64,000 nt of DNA from Bisbaumannia salifodinae (GTDB lineage: Bacteria > Pseudomonadota > Gammaproteobacteria > Pseudomonadales > Halomonadaceae): NCBI RefSeq assembly GCF_039522585.1, contig NZ_BAAADR010000010.1; one strand, given 5' to 3'. The notes under the pieces were generated by a model that saw only the letters and a program-made list of their open reading frames with translations, searched no databases and was not told the origin of the DNA. The position numbers and the translations under genes are program-made. Below, piece by piece: positions 31,911 to 44,540 of this stretch (positions are counted from its first letter, which is position 1; each line of letters starts with the position of its first letter).

Positions 31911-32198
31911 GAGGCGAGCTCAACAGCCGCCGATGTCGTTCAGGGGTTGCCCCTATCTTAAGGGCTCGAGGCGAGCTCAACAGCCGCCGATGTCGTTCAG
32001 GGGTTGCCCCTATCTTAAGGGCTCGAGGCGAGCTCAACAGCCGCCGATGTCGTTCAGGGGTTGCCCCTATCTTAAGGGCTCGAGGCGAGCTCAACAGCCG
32101 CCGATGTCGTTCAGGGGGTTGCCCCTATCTTAAGGGCTCGAGGCGAGCTCAACAGCCACCGATGTCGTTTAGGGGGTTGCCCTTTATCTTAAGGGCTC
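31911..32198. repeat. five-copy 57-bp tandem repeat upstream of pdxH
   Basis: Units begin at 31911, 31968, 32025, 32082 and 32140. The first three are identical, the fourth has one extra G, and the fifth is diverged. Each unit has AGGGGTTGCCCCT, GAGCTC and CTTAAG. A degenerate partial copy (GTCGTTCATGGGGTTGCC) extends into the pdxH leader at about 31887-31904. The period is a multiple of three, so open frames across it on both strands are by-products. The remaining bases to 32340 show no gene. Confidence 0.92.
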
Positions 32199-32340
32199 GA
32201 GCCGAGCCGGACCATGGTCCTCGAGAGGACTGACGGTGCTGTGATACCGATCTCGCTGATCGCTCCTCGGCTGGCCCTGATGGCCTGGCGGTTTCAGGCT
32301 TTGAAGTAGTGGAGGAGCGAGCGTGAATGGGTGGCTGGGG
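32199..32340. other. rest of the 470-base gap, no gene seen
   Basis: Between the repeat array and the DUF2069 stop codon there is unique non-coding DNA with a short GGTCCTCGAGAGGACT inverted repeat near 32216-32231. I see no start codon with a ribosome site and no RNA gene. Confidence 0.5.
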
Positions 32341-32733
32341 TCAGGCGTCACGGCGCAGCTGGCGGCTGCGGAAGCGGGCATAGCCGGTGGCACCGACGAA
32401 CAGCGCCAGGGCGGCGACGACGATGGCCATGCCCAGCAGGCCCAGTCCCGGCAGGATGGCGATATTCACCCCCATCATGAAATAGAGCAGGCTGACGAAG
32501 GCCAGCCAGGCATGGCCCCGGGGGCGCCTGGCGATCAGCGAGGGCAGGAAGAGCAGCAGGGGCAGCAGATAGATCAACGCTGCTATCAGGCTGGTGCCCG
32601 CTTGCAGCCGCCAGCCGGCGAAGGCCAGTAACAGCGCCAACGCGGCGTAGCTACCCAGCACCAGGCGGCGGCTGCCAGCGGTCAGGGTATCCAGGCCGCG
32701 TTCGGCCTCCCAGCGTTCCAGTCGCTGTCTCAT
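32341..32733 (-). CDS. DUF2069 family membrane protein
   Basis: The 130-residue protein has four hydrophobic segments (about 27-45, 48-66, 74-95 and 98-115) with basic loops, as in DUF2069 inner-membrane proteins of unknown function. Its start overlaps the stop of wrbA by four bases. The order arsC-like, wrbA, DUF2069 is common in gammaproteobacteria and marks a small operon. Confidence 0.8.
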   Translation of the reverse strand: MRQRLERWEAERGLDTLTAGSRRLVLGSYAALALLLAFAGWRLQAGTSLIAALIYLLPLLLFLPSLIARRPRGHAWLAFVSLLYFMMGVNIAILPGLGLLGMAIVVAALALFVGATGYARFRSRQLRRDA

Positions 32734-33341
32734 CGGGCGCCCTCCAGGGCCAGGGCCAGGCGCGCCAGACGCCGCCCCTGGGCGAAGGCGAGGTGACGTT
32801 CGGCCTCATCCAGGGGCTTGTCGCTGCGCTGACCGGCCAGATGGCTGGCGCCATAGGGGGTGCCCCCGGCGGTGGTGGTATAGAGCTCCGTCTCGCTATA
32901 GGGCAGGCCGGCATAGACCATGCCGTGATGCAGCAGCGGCAGCAGCATGCTGATCAGGGTGCTCTCCTGGCCGCCGTGCAGGCTCGAGGTGGAGGTAAAG
33001 GCGGTGGCCGGCTTGTCGATCAGGGCCCCGCCGACCCACAGCTCGCTGGTGGTATCGATAAAATGCTTGAGGGGCGCCGCCATATTGCCGAAGCGGGTGG
33101 GGCTGCCCAGCGCCAGGGCGGTGCAGTGGCGCAGGTCGTCCAGGCTGGCGTAGACGGCCCCCTCGGCGGGAATCTCCGGGTCCACCGCCTCGCAGGTGGG
33201 GGAGACCGGCGGCACGGTTCTCAGCCGCGCGGCGATGCCCGACCGGGACTCCACGCCGGCGGCGATCTGCTCGGCCAGGGCGCGGGTGGCGCCATGGCGG
33301 GAATAATAGAGGATCAGCACATAGGGGAGGGCGTCAGGCAT
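32730..33341 (-). CDS. wrbA: NAD(P)H:quinone oxidoreductase WrbA
   Basis: The 203-residue flavodoxin-like protein has the FMN phosphate loop YYSRHGATRALA, GSPTRFGNMAAPLKHFID for the isoalloxazine ring, and FTSTSSLHGGQEST. WrbA proteins reduce quinones by two electrons and protect against redox stress. It lies between the arsC-like and DUF2069 genes on the same strand. Confidence 0.92.
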   Translation of the reverse strand: MPDALPYVLILYYSRHGATRALAEQIAAGVESRSGIAARLRTVPPVSPTCEAVDPEIPAEGAVYASLDDLRHCTALALGSPTRFGNMAAPLKHFIDTTSELWVGGALIDKPATAFTSTSSLHGGQESTLISMLLPLLHHGMVYAGLPYSETELYTTTAGGTPYGASHLAGQRSDKPLDEAERHLAFAQGRRLARLALALEGAR

Positions 33342-33387
33342 GGGAGCTCCGGGGACGGCGGCATAGGTCGGGGAGATAGGGCGGCGA

Positions 33388-33726
33388 TCAGTCGAGCAGG
33401 GCCAGGATCGCTTCCGGGGGGCGGCCGATGATGGCACGATCGCCGCGGTCGGCGATGGGGCGCTGCATCAGCTTGGGGGTCGCGGCGATGGCATCGATCA
33501 CCGTCTCGAGATCCATGGCGTCCCGGTCCAGGGCCTTCCATTCCGCCTCGTTGCTGCGCAGCAGGGCTCCGGCATCATCGAGCCGTGCGGCCAAGTCGCG
33601 CAGCGCCTGGGCATCCAGCGGCTCGTCCAGGTAGCGGTGGACCCGGAAGTCGACGCCGCGGGCTTCCAGCAGGGCCAGGGCTTCCCTCGACTTGGAGCAG
33701 CGGGGGTTGTGATAGAGGGTGATCAT
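33388..33726 (-). CDS. ArsC-family reductase (YfgD-like)
   Basis: The 112-residue thioredoxin-fold protein has the single active-site cysteine in YHNPRCSKSREAL (Cys10) and the late MQRPIADRGDRAIIGRPPE motif of glutaredoxin-dependent ArsC proteins. E. coli YfgD is its closest well-known relative in this gene setting; it is not clearly a true arsenate reductase, and no ars genes are near. It is first of the arsC-wrbA-DUF2069 set. Confidence 0.85.
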   Translation of the reverse strand: MITLYHNPRCSKSREALALLEARGVDFRVHRYLDEPLDAQALRDLAARLDDAGALLRSNEAEWKALDRDAMDLETVIDAIAATPKLMQRPIADRGDRAIIGRPPEAILALLD

Positions 33727-33871
33727 CGGCGGGGCTCCTCGCAGCAGAATCAGTGGCTTGGCGGCTATTGTAGGGCGGCCCCAGCCCCCTCACAAGGCGA
33801 GGCGGTATCCCTGTCCTCTTAGTCGATTTATACCGTTATCTATCTGTCTGGCCTAACAGCCCCAGCCTCGG

Positions 33872-34285
33872 CTAATCTATCCGTCGATAGACCCAGGCGA
33901 GACGACCATCCATCAAGGGGAGCTCCACCCGCTCGTAGCGAATGCCCAGTCGCTCGTAGCGATCCAGCCTCGCCAGTTCCCCGGCATCGACCCGCAGCAA
34001 CAGCCCCTCGACGCTGGCTTCGTCATCGCGCCTGATATCCAGCCCCTCGCGGCGATAGCCGGGAAGGTTGGCGGGCTCGGGGTCGCCACTGCGTCCATAG
34101 ACCAGCCAGCGCAGCGGGGCATACCGCAGGGTGCCGTAGACGAAAACCCGGTGCTCACCGGCGGCGATCGGGGCCAGTTCCTGCGGCGGCGAGTAACCGA
34201 ACGGGCTCAGCAGGGTCCACCAGAGGTAGCCCGTCACCAGCAGCGGCAACCCCAGCAGGCCGGTCAGGAAATAGCGTAGCGGCAT
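33872..34285 (-). CDS. gamma-glutamylcyclotransferase-like protein, membrane-anchored
   Basis: The 137-residue protein has one N-terminal membrane helix (LTGLLGLPLLVTGYLWW) and then an AIG2/GGCT-like domain starting RVFVYGTLRYAPL, with GLLLRVDAGELARLDRYE as the conserved glutamate region. Family members cyclise gamma-glutamyl groups or cut glutamyl-amine bonds. The anchor is unusual for this family. The active domain would face either side of the membrane, depending on topology. Confidence 0.75.
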   Translation of the reverse strand: MPLRYFLTGLLGLPLLVTGYLWWTLLSPFGYSPPQELAPIAAGEHRVFVYGTLRYAPLRWLVYGRSGDPEPANLPGYRREGLDIRRDDEASVEGLLLRVDAGELARLDRYERLGIRYERVELPLMDGRLAWVYRRID

Positions 34286-34380
34286 GGAATCGTCTCGTGG
34301 GCAAGGGGGACGGCAGGAGGGTGACAAGGGACTCCCCACGGGGGTTACCATAGGGATCGGGTCTCAAGGAGGCAATCACC

Positions 34381-34965
34381 ATGGGTCAGGAATCACAGGA
34401 CTTTCGTCACCTGATGGGGGAGGTGGAGCCGCTGCGCCGCGGCCAGGGACGCGCCGACCCGGGGCACAAGCGCCGGGGGCCCAGCGAGGCACAGCTGGCT
34501 CGGCGCCGCGACGCCGAGGCGGTCGGCGAGGAGAGCAACTTCCTCTCCGATGAGTTTGTCGAGCCGCTGGGCGCCTGGGATCCGCTGGCCTACCGGGGGG
34601 ACGGCATCCAGACCGGGGTCATGGATCGCCTGCGCCAGGGCGGCTATGCTCCCCAGGCGCAGCTGCACCTGATCAAGGTACCCCTGGAGCGGTGCCGTCG
34701 GGAGCTGTTCGGCTTTATTCGTGACGCCGAGGCCCACGACCTGCGCTGTCTGCTGATCGTGCATGGCCGGGGCAGCCGCGACGACGGCCCCGCCAACCTG
34801 CGTCGCGCCTACCTCGACAAGTGGCTGCGCCAGTTCGCTTCGGTGCAGGCCTTCGCCTCCGCCCAGCCGCCACATGGCGGCCTGGGCGCCACCTATGTGC
34901 TGCTGCGCAAGAGCGAACGGGCGCGGGCCGCCAACCGGGAGCGGCAGCAGAAGCGCCGCGGTTGA
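34381..34965 (+). CDS. Smr-domain DNA endonuclease SmrA-like
   Basis: The 194-residue protein has a basic, polar N-terminal half and a C-terminal Smr domain (about 90-175). The key motif LLIVHGRGSRDD and the GGLGATYVLL end are visible. E. coli SmrA and SmrB (a nuclease acting on collided ribosomes) share this layout; I cannot separate the two with certainty. It is a single gene with an ATG at 34381 after AAGGAGG. Confidence 0.82.
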   Translation: MGQESQDFRHLMGEVEPLRRGQGRADPGHKRRGPSEAQLARRRDAEAVGEESNFLSDEFVEPLGAWDPLAYRGDGIQTGVMDRLRQGGYAPQAQLHLIKVPLERCRRELFGFIRDAEAHDLRCLLIVHGRGSRDDGPANLRRAYLDKWLRQFASVQAFASAQPPHGGLGATYVLLRKSERARAANRERQQKRRG

Positions 34966-34978
34966 GGCCGCTCCCCAG

Positions 34979-35014
34979 ACGACACGGCCCCGGCAATTGC
35001 CGGGGCCGTGTCGT
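34979..35014. terminator. 36-base perfect palindrome between convergent genes
   Basis: Both arms are 18 bases and fully complementary, centred on CAATTG. No long T run follows, so it may act as a stability element or weak terminator for both smr and the DUF934 gene. Confidence 0.6.
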
Positions 35015-35032
35015 TCCGAAAAGCGCAGGGGC

Positions 35033-35551
35033 TCAGGCGCCTTTCTGCTCCTTCAGGCGGCGCTCGAAGAGCGCCTCCTGGCTGTCCACCGCCGGCTGAT
35101 AGCTGACGCTGAACGCGCCCAGGGCACGCAGGGCATCCTCCAGGTGCTGATCCTCCCGCAGGGCCAGGGCATCGAAGCCGCAGCGGCTCATGTAGTAGAG
35201 CTGATCCACCAGCACATCGCCGATGGCGCGCACCTCGGCGCCGTAGCCGTAGCGCTCGCGCAGCAGCCGCGCCAGGCTGTAGCCGCGACCGTCGGTGAAG
35301 GCGGGGAAGTCGATGGCGATCAGCGGCGCCGCCGCCAGGCGCTCGGCCAGCTCAGGCGTCAGCTCGGTATCGCTGGGCAGCCAGGGCGCCAGGCCCTCGT
35401 CACCGGCGTGGTCCAGCCACAGGGCCAGGGGCACGATCACCGGGCGCTGGCCGGGCAGGGCCTCCTCGTGGCGGGACAGGGCCCAGTCGTCCTGTTCCGG
35501 TTGACCCAGCTTGATCAGGGTCTGGGCGTGCTCGAGTTGGGTGTCAGGCAT
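35033..35551 (-). CDS. DUF934 protein of the sulfite reductase operon
   Basis: The 172-residue protein has LIAIDFPAFTDGRGYSLARL and RAIGDVLVDQLYYMSRCGFDA, hallmarks of DUF934 proteins encoded next to sulfite or nitrite reductases. The role is unknown, probably linked to assimilatory reduction. It overlaps the 3' end of the reductase gene by eight bases, so translation is coupled. Confidence 0.85.
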   Translation of the reverse strand: MPDTQLEHAQTLIKLGQPEQDDWALSRHEEALPGQRPVIVPLALWLDHAGDEGLAPWLPSDTELTPELAERLAAAPLIAIDFPAFTDGRGYSLARLLRERYGYGAEVRAIGDVLVDQLYYMSRCGFDALALREDQHLEDALRALGAFSVSYQPAVDSQEALFERRLKEQKGA

Positions 35552-37196
35552 AGACCCGCTCCTTGAAGGGCTTGAGACCGATACGGCGATAGGTGTCGAG
35601 GAAGGTCTCGTCGTCGTGGCGCTGCTCGACGAAGACCTTGAGCACCTTGTCGATCACCTCGGGCACGTCCTCGCGGAAGAAGGAGGGGCCGAGAATCTTG
35701 CCCAGGGAGGCGTCGTCGCTGGCGTTGCCGCCGAGCGAGATCTGGTAGTACTCCTCACCCTTCTTGTCGACGCCGAGGATGCCGATATGGCCCACGTGGT
35801 GGTGGCCACAGGCGTTCATGCAGCCGGAGATATTGAGGTCCAGGGGGCCGAGATCGTAGAGGAAGTCGAGGTCCTCGAAGCGTTCCTGGAGGGCCTGGGC
35901 GATGGGGATCGATACCGCATTGGCCAGGCCGCAGTAGTCGCCGCCGGGGCAGCAGATGATGTCGTTGAGGGTGCCCACGGTGGGGTTGGCCATGCCCAGC
36001 TCATCCAGCTCTCGCCACAGGGTCTCGAGCTCGTCCACCGGCACGTCGGAGAGCACCAGGTTCTGCTCGTGGGTGACCCGTACCTCGCCGAAGCTGTAGC
36101 GCTCGGCGAGATCCGCCACGGCGTCGAGCTGGTCGGCGGTGACGTCCCCGGGGGCATGCTCGCGACGCTTCAGCGACAGGGTGACCGCCTTGTAGCCGGG
36201 CACCTTGTGGTCGGTGACGTTATTGGTGACGAAGCGACCGAAGGCGCGGTTCTCGCCACGCAGCGCCTCGACGGCGGCGATGGCGTCCTCGGCCACCGGA
36301 CGACGCTCCGGCTCGATAAAGTGAGCGCGGGCGGCCTCCACGGCCTCCCGGGTCAGGGTCTGGGGGCCATCCTTGAGGTGGGCCCACTCGGCGTCGACGC
36401 GACGGCGGAACTCCTCGATGCCCAGCGCCTTGACCAGGATCTTGATACGCGCCTTGAACTTGTTGTCGCGGCGACCGAACTGGTTGTAGACCCGCACGCA
36501 GGCCTCCAGGTAGGTCAGCAGGTGCTGCCAGGGCAGGTCCTCGCGCACCACGTCGCCGATCATCGGCGTACGGCCCAGGCCGCCGCCGGCCAGCACCTTG
36601 ACCCGCAGTTCACCCTGGTCGTCGTGCCACAGCCGCAGGCCGATATCGTGGACCTGGATGGCGGCCCGGTCGGCGGCGGCGCCGGTCACGGCGATCTTGA
36701 ACTTGCGCGGCAGGAAGGCGAATTCCGGATGCAGGGTCGACCACTGGCGAATCAGCTCGCACCAGGGGCGGGGATCCTCCACCTCGTCCCGGGCGATGCC
36801 GGCGAACTGGTCGCTGGTGGTGTTGCGGATGCAGTTGCCGCTGGTCTGGATGGCATGCATCTGCACTTCGGCGAGCTCGGCGAGGATCTCCGGCACGTCC
36901 TCCAGCGCCGGCCAGTTGAGCTGCAGGTTCTGGCGGGTGGTGAAGTGGGCGTAGCCGCGGTCGTAGCGGCGGGTGATCTCGCCCAGGCGCCGCAGCTGGG
37001 TGGCGGAGAGCATGCCGTAGGGGATGGCGATGCGCAGCATGGGCGCATGCTTCTGGATATAGAGCCCGTTCTGCAGGCGCAGCGGGCGGAATTCCTCTTC
37101 CGGCAGACGCCCGGCCAGGTGGCGCGCCATCTGGTCACGGAACTGGGCGACGCGTTCGTCGACGAGCGTCTGATCGTAGGTGTCGTACCGATACAT
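35544..37196 (-). CDS. cysI: siroheme sulfite/nitrite reductase (CysI-like)
   Basis: The 550-residue protein has the double repeat of siroheme-[4Fe-4S] reductases, with substrate residues in TTRQNLQLNW and TSGNCIRNTTSD in the first half. The cluster ligands are in CCPGGDYC and GCMNACGHHH near residues 415-465. It reduces sulfite to sulfide for cysteine synthesis. Nitrite reductase is the alternative, but no nitrate genes are near. The leader contains two hairpins (37232-37250 and 37265-37283). Confidence 0.88.
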   Translation of the reverse strand: MYRYDTYDQTLVDERVAQFRDQMARHLAGRLPEEEFRPLRLQNGLYIQKHAPMLRIAIPYGMLSATQLRRLGEITRRYDRGYAHFTTRQNLQLNWPALEDVPEILAELAEVQMHAIQTSGNCIRNTTSDQFAGIARDEVEDPRPWCELIRQWSTLHPEFAFLPRKFKIAVTGAAADRAAIQVHDIGLRLWHDDQGELRVKVLAGGGLGRTPMIGDVVREDLPWQHLLTYLEACVRVYNQFGRRDNKFKARIKILVKALGIEEFRRRVDAEWAHLKDGPQTLTREAVEAARAHFIEPERRPVAEDAIAAVEALRGENRAFGRFVTNNVTDHKVPGYKAVTLSLKRREHAPGDVTADQLDAVADLAERYSFGEVRVTHEQNLVLSDVPVDELETLWRELDELGMANPTVGTLNDIICCPGGDYCGLANAVSIPIAQALQERFEDLDFLYDLGPLDLNISGCMNACGHHHVGHIGILGVDKKGEEYYQISLGGNASDDASLGKILGPSFFREDVPEVIDKVLKVFVEQRHDDETFLDTYRRIGLKPFKERVYA

Positions 37197-37231
37197 TCAG
37201 GGGTGTCCTGCTAGTCGGGGCCAAAAAATAG

Positions 37232-37283
37232 GGTGCCGTATGCTGGCACCTTACTCCTCTCTCTTTATTCTATGAAAGAATAA
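37232..37283 (-). promoter_or_regulatory. two inverted repeats in the cysI leader
   Basis: GGTGCC/GGCACC (37232-37250, loop of seven) and TTATTCT/AGAATAA (37265-37283, loop of five) lie 36-90 bases upstream of the cysI start. The second is in AT-rich DNA and could bind a regulator such as CysB; neither is proven. Confidence 0.4.
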
Positions 37284-37333
37284 ATGATCATAGATTTTTA
37301 TTAAAGGGTTATTAGTAGCGACCAAGGAGGCCG

Positions 37334-38662
37334 CTAGATAACCAGTCGCTGCCAGCGACGGCGTTGCCAGATCCAGGCGAAGCATAGGGAGTTGAAGCAG
37401 CGATAGCCCAGTTGCACCCACCAGATGCCGATCAGGCCCTGTTCCAGCACCACCCCGACCCACCAGGCCAGGGGCAGGAACAGCAGCCACTGGGTGGCCA
37501 GGGTCAGGGTCATCACGGTGCGATTGGCGCCGGCCCCCAGCAGGGCCTGGCCCAGGACCAGGGCGGCGGCATCCAGCACGATCATCAGGGCGGTGAGCCG
37601 CAGGGGCAACTGGCCCATGCGGATCAGCTCGGGGTCATGCAGGAAAATCGACAGCACCGCCTCGGGGAAGAGCAGCATGGGCAGCGCCAGGGCCGCCAGG
37701 CAGGGCCAGGCCAGGCGCACCACGTCCCAGCCCCAGCGATGGGCGTCTCCAAGGGCCTCGCGGCCCATGGCCTGGCCCACCAGGCTAAGGGCGGCCAGGC
37801 CCAGGCCGACCCCGGGCAGGATCAGCAATAGCGACAGGTTCACCAGCACATGGCCCACCGCCACGCTGGCGGTATCCAGCTGGCCGAGGACCCAGAACAG
37901 CACCGCATAGCCGGCGGCGAACCACAGCTGCTGGAAGGAGTGGGGGGTGGCCAGGCGCAGGGTGGTGGCCAGGATGGCCGGCCGCGGCCAGCGCCGGGGG
38001 CCTGAGCGGGCGCCGAGGTGGCGCCCGCTGACCAGCGCCCAGAGGGCCACGCCCACCAGCAGCGAGGCCGTGGTGCCGGCGCCGGCGCCGGCGGCCTCCA
38101 GGCGCGGCAGTCCCCAGTAGCCGAAGATCAGGCCGATGCTGGCCAGCACATTGACCGCATGCATCACCAGGATGATGCGCAGGTAGATGCCGGTGCGCTG
38201 GATGCCGTTCCAGTAGCCGCGGAAGCAGAAGATCATCGCCACCGGGACCAGGGAGAGCACTCGCCAGCGGAAGTAGCTCACCGCCTCGGCGTGCACGGCG
38301 GCGTCCTGGTTGATCCACCCCAGCAGCCGTGGCGCCTGCCACAGGCAGAGCAGTGACAAGGGGCCGGCCACCAGCAGGGCGATCAGCAGGCCCGCCCCCA
38401 GGGGCTGGGCGCGACTGGCCCAGTCCTGCTCGCCATGGCGCCGGGCGGTCTGGGCCTGGACCCCGGAGGAGAGGCCGAAGACCACGGCGGTAATCAGGAA
38501 GATCGCATAGCCGCCGATGCCGACGCCGGCCAGCGGAACCTCGCCGAGGCTGCCCACCAGGGCGGCATCGATCAGGTTGAGCAGGCTCTGGGAGAGCATA
38601 CCGGCGATGATCGGCAGGGCGAGGCGCAGGATGGTCTGGCGGCGGGTCGACTCGGGAAGCAT
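37334..38662 (-). CDS. MATE-family efflux transporter
   Basis: The 442-residue protein has twelve membrane helices in the MATE arrangement, starting LRLALPIIAGMLSQSLLNLIDAALVG and with the second-half QLWFAAGYAVLFWVLGQL. It exports drugs or metabolites with Na+ or H+ entry; Na+ coupling would suit a halophile but is not visible. The substrate is unknown. It is downstream of metH on the same strand. Confidence 0.88.
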   Translation of the reverse strand: MLPESTRRQTILRLALPIIAGMLSQSLLNLIDAALVGSLGEVPLAGVGIGGYAIFLITAVVFGLSSGVQAQTARRHGEQDWASRAQPLGAGLLIALLVAGPLSLLCLWQAPRLLGWINQDAAVHAEAVSYFRWRVLSLVPVAMIFCFRGYWNGIQRTGIYLRIILVMHAVNVLASIGLIFGYWGLPRLEAAGAGAGTTASLLVGVALWALVSGRHLGARSGPRRWPRPAILATTLRLATPHSFQQLWFAAGYAVLFWVLGQLDTASVAVGHVLVNLSLLLILPGVGLGLAALSLVGQAMGREALGDAHRWGWDVVRLAWPCLAALALPMLLFPEAVLSIFLHDPELIRMGQLPLRLTALMIVLDAAALVLGQALLGAGANRTVMTLTLATQWLLFLPLAWWVGVVLEQGLIGIWWVQLGYRCFNSLCFAWIWQRRRWQRLVI

Positions 38663-38717
38663 CGGCTCTCGTCGGCTGGGTGGCCCGGCTACTCACGAGT
38701 CGGCGGGCCGCGGCGGC

Positions 38718-42416
<3,699 letters not shown>

Positions 42417-42640
42417 GGTCGGGGGTCGTCTCCAGCGGTTCCAGCGTCTTTTTTCTGTCCGGGCGGCGAAGCCACCGGGGGCTCGCGCGACCCGCTATCT
42501 TATCAGAATCCTGGCCGCCGCGGGCAGGGGTGGGAAGCAGAGGCTGGCTATACCCCAGTAAAAAGCTCGGGATTGTGTCGCCAGGGAGTTTTCCTTACCA
42601 TGGATGGCATCATGACCGTGCCTACCAGGATTCTTGCCCC

Positions 42641-43231
42641 ATGAGCCAGAGCATCCAGATCACCGATAGCGCCCAGGAGTACCTCGCCGAGCTGCTGGAA
42701 AAGCAGAATGTCGAGGGCATCGCGGTGCGCATCTTTATCACCCAGCCCGGTACCCCCTATGCCGAGACCTGCCTGGCCTACTGCCGCCCCGGGGAGGAGG
42801 AGCCCAGCGACGAGCGGCTGGAGCTCGACAAGATCGTCGTCTACCTGGACAAGCACAGCCTGGCATTCCTCGACGAGGCGGTGGTGGACTTCAATGCCGA
42901 CCGCATGGGCGGGCAACTGACCATCAAGGCGCCCAACGCCAAGATGCCCAAGGTCAACGCCGACAGCCCCCTGGAGGACCGCATCAACTACGTCCTCTAT
43001 AGCGAGATCAACCCGGGCCTGGCCGCCCATGGCGGCGAAATCAAGCTGGTCGAGCTGACCGAGGAGAAGGTGGCGGTGCTGGCCTTCGGCGGCGGCTGCC
43101 AGGGCTGTGCCGCCGTGGACCTGACCCTCAAGGAGGGCGTCGAGAAGACCCTGCTGGAACGCGTTCCCGAACTCGTCGGGATCCGCGACGTGACCGACCA
43201 TACGGATACCAGCCAGGCCTACTACCGCTAA
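42641..43231 (+). CDS. nfuA: Fe-S biogenesis protein NfuA
   Basis: The 196-residue protein joins a degenerate A-type domain (about 1-100) with a C-terminal Nfu domain holding the cluster-binding CxxC in GGGCQGCAAVD. It carries a [4Fe-4S] cluster to target enzymes under stress. ATG 42641 matches the family start (MSQSIQITDSAQEYL). A strong stem ends the gene (43257-43283). Confidence 0.95.
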   Translation: MSQSIQITDSAQEYLAELLEKQNVEGIAVRIFITQPGTPYAETCLAYCRPGEEEPSDERLELDKIVVYLDKHSLAFLDEAVVDFNADRMGGQLTIKAPNAKMPKVNADSPLEDRINYVLYSEINPGLAAHGGEIKLVELTEEKVAVLAFGGGCQGCAAVDLTLKEGVEKTLLERVPELVGIRDVTDHTDTSQAYYR

Positions 43232-43256
43232 CCGCGGTTACCCCGCGCTCCCTCCA

Positions 43257-43283
43257 CTAAGGCCGCCCACCGGGCGGCCTTAG
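43257..43283. terminator. terminator between nfuA and the KfrA-like gene
   Basis: CTAAGGCCGCCC pairs with GGGCGGCCTTAG around ACC. It lies between convergent genes and can act for both; the T run is short. Confidence 0.7.
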
Positions 43284-43315
43284 TGCGTTATGGCGCCACG
43301 TTAATCCCCCATCAC

Positions 43316-44314
43316 CTAGCAGACGAAGGGCGGCAGGGGGCGCTCGGCCAGCCGGGCCTGTAGCGCCGCAAGCTCTCCCTGCAAGACCTCCAACTGCCCC
43401 CTGAGGGCCGCATTCTCGCTCCCCCGGGCATCCAGCAGGGCCTCGAGACGCTCTTCCCCGACGCGCCTGGCCTGCGCTTCGGCCTGCTGCTGTTGCCCTG
43501 CCCGGTCGGCCTGTTGCTGAGCCTCCTGCCGCGCCTTCTCCGCCTCGGCGGCGAGCCCTCGCTGCTCTTCCAGTTGGCTCTCCAGGCGGCTCAGGCGTGC
43601 TTCCAGGCGCTGCTGCCGCTCCCGGTGCTGCTTGTCGTCGGCCTGACGCTGCTGACGCGCCTCGTCGAGCAGCGCCATCAGCCGCGATTCGGCGGCCTCG
43701 TGACGCTGCTCCTCCTGGGCCAGTTGCTGGCGATGCGCCGCGGCCTGCTCGGCCAGGGCCTGCTGGTGGGCGGCCTCCCGGGTCTCGAGCCGCTCTCTCA
43801 GCTGCGCCAGCTCCGCCTGCCGGCTTTCTCGTTCCTGACGTAGCCGCTGCTCGGCCTCTCGGGCCTGATCCCGCTCGGCCTCCACCCGCGAGGCCAGGGC
43901 ACCCAACTCTTCCAGGCGTGCCTGGGCACGATGGAGCTGCTCGGCCAGGGCCGACTCCCGCTGGGCGGCATCCTCCGCCTCGCGCCGCGCCTGGCCAGCC
44001 ATCTCCTGAGCCTCGGCCACGCGACGGTCCGCCTCCTCGCGATAGTGGCTCAGGGCCTGGTGGGCACTCTCCTGGGCCGAAGCCCAGAGCTCGCTCATGG
44101 CGCTCTGCAGGGCCTCGGGCAGGGCCTGGGTGGGGGGAAGATCGCGATTGGTCTCGCGGCGGGCACGCCACTCCCGCAGGTGGTCACTGATGGTGGTAAA
44201 GCTGCCGGTGCCCAGCACCTCCCGCACCTTCTGCACGCTGGGGGTCTCCTGGCGTTGCAGCAGGGTGTCGATGGCCCGCTGCACATCCTCATACTGCACG
44301 CCGCTTCGTGCCAT
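43316..44314 (-). CDS. KfrA-like DNA-binding coiled-coil protein
   Basis: The 332-residue protein has an N-terminal KfrA-type DNA-binding domain (VQRAIDTLLQRQETPSVQKV, then SFTTISDHLREWR) and a very long alanine-glutamate-glutamine coiled coil (about 85-325). KfrA proteins of IncP plasmids repress their own gene and help partitioning. Here the gene is chromosomal and divergent from a XerC-like recombinase. An AT-rich region with TACGTAAT repeats lies between them and may be its operator. Confidence 0.82.
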   Translation of the reverse strand: MARSGVQYEDVQRAIDTLLQRQETPSVQKVREVLGTGSFTTISDHLREWRARRETNRDLPPTQALPEALQSAMSELWASAQESAHQALSHYREEADRRVAEAQEMAGQARREAEDAAQRESALAEQLHRAQARLEELGALASRVEAERDQAREAEQRLRQERESRQAELAQLRERLETREAAHQQALAEQAAAHRQQLAQEEQRHEAAESRLMALLDEARQQRQADDKQHRERQQRLEARLSRLESQLEEQRGLAAEAEKARQEAQQQADRAGQQQQAEAQARRVGEERLEALLDARGSENAALRGQLEVLQGELAALQARLAERPLPPFVC

Positions 44315-44403
44315 CTCGTCTCTCCTGTCGATTCCGGGCGCCGCCTGGGACGGCCTGGGCGCAGCTTAGCGGCTCGCTGGGCGCTTGGGAAGCCTTTTTA
44401 CAT

Positions 44404-44420
44404 ATTACGTAATACGTAAT
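44404..44420. promoter_or_regulatory. candidate operator of the KfrA-like/recombinase pair
   Basis: ATTACGTAAT is a perfect palindrome (44404-44413), overlapped by a second TACGTAAT (44413-44420). It lies in a clearly AT-rich island within GC-rich DNA, about 90 bases upstream of the KfrA-like start. KfrA-type autoregulation makes it a plausible binding site. Confidence 0.45.
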
Positions 44421-44540
44421 TTTATTTATTAAATAATAGATAAAGTCATGATTACGCGGCTTATCTTGATTTTCTTTTCCTTATGCGGGGATACTGGACA
44501 GCCAAGCGCCAAGCGCCAAGCTGTCAGCAGGGAGCCATAA

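Noticed and set aside
31891..32133. Repeat-peptide frames over the 57-bp array
   Set aside because: The period is divisible by three, so both strands stay open automatically. There is no ribosome site, and the repeats look non-coding.
31911..32198. CRISPR array
   Set aside because: The units are contiguous 57-bp tandem copies with no spacers, and no cas genes are present.
42417..42640. Cobalamin or SAM riboswitch upstream of metH
   Set aside because: No B12-box-like or SAM-box-like core was seen in the 224-base divergent gap.
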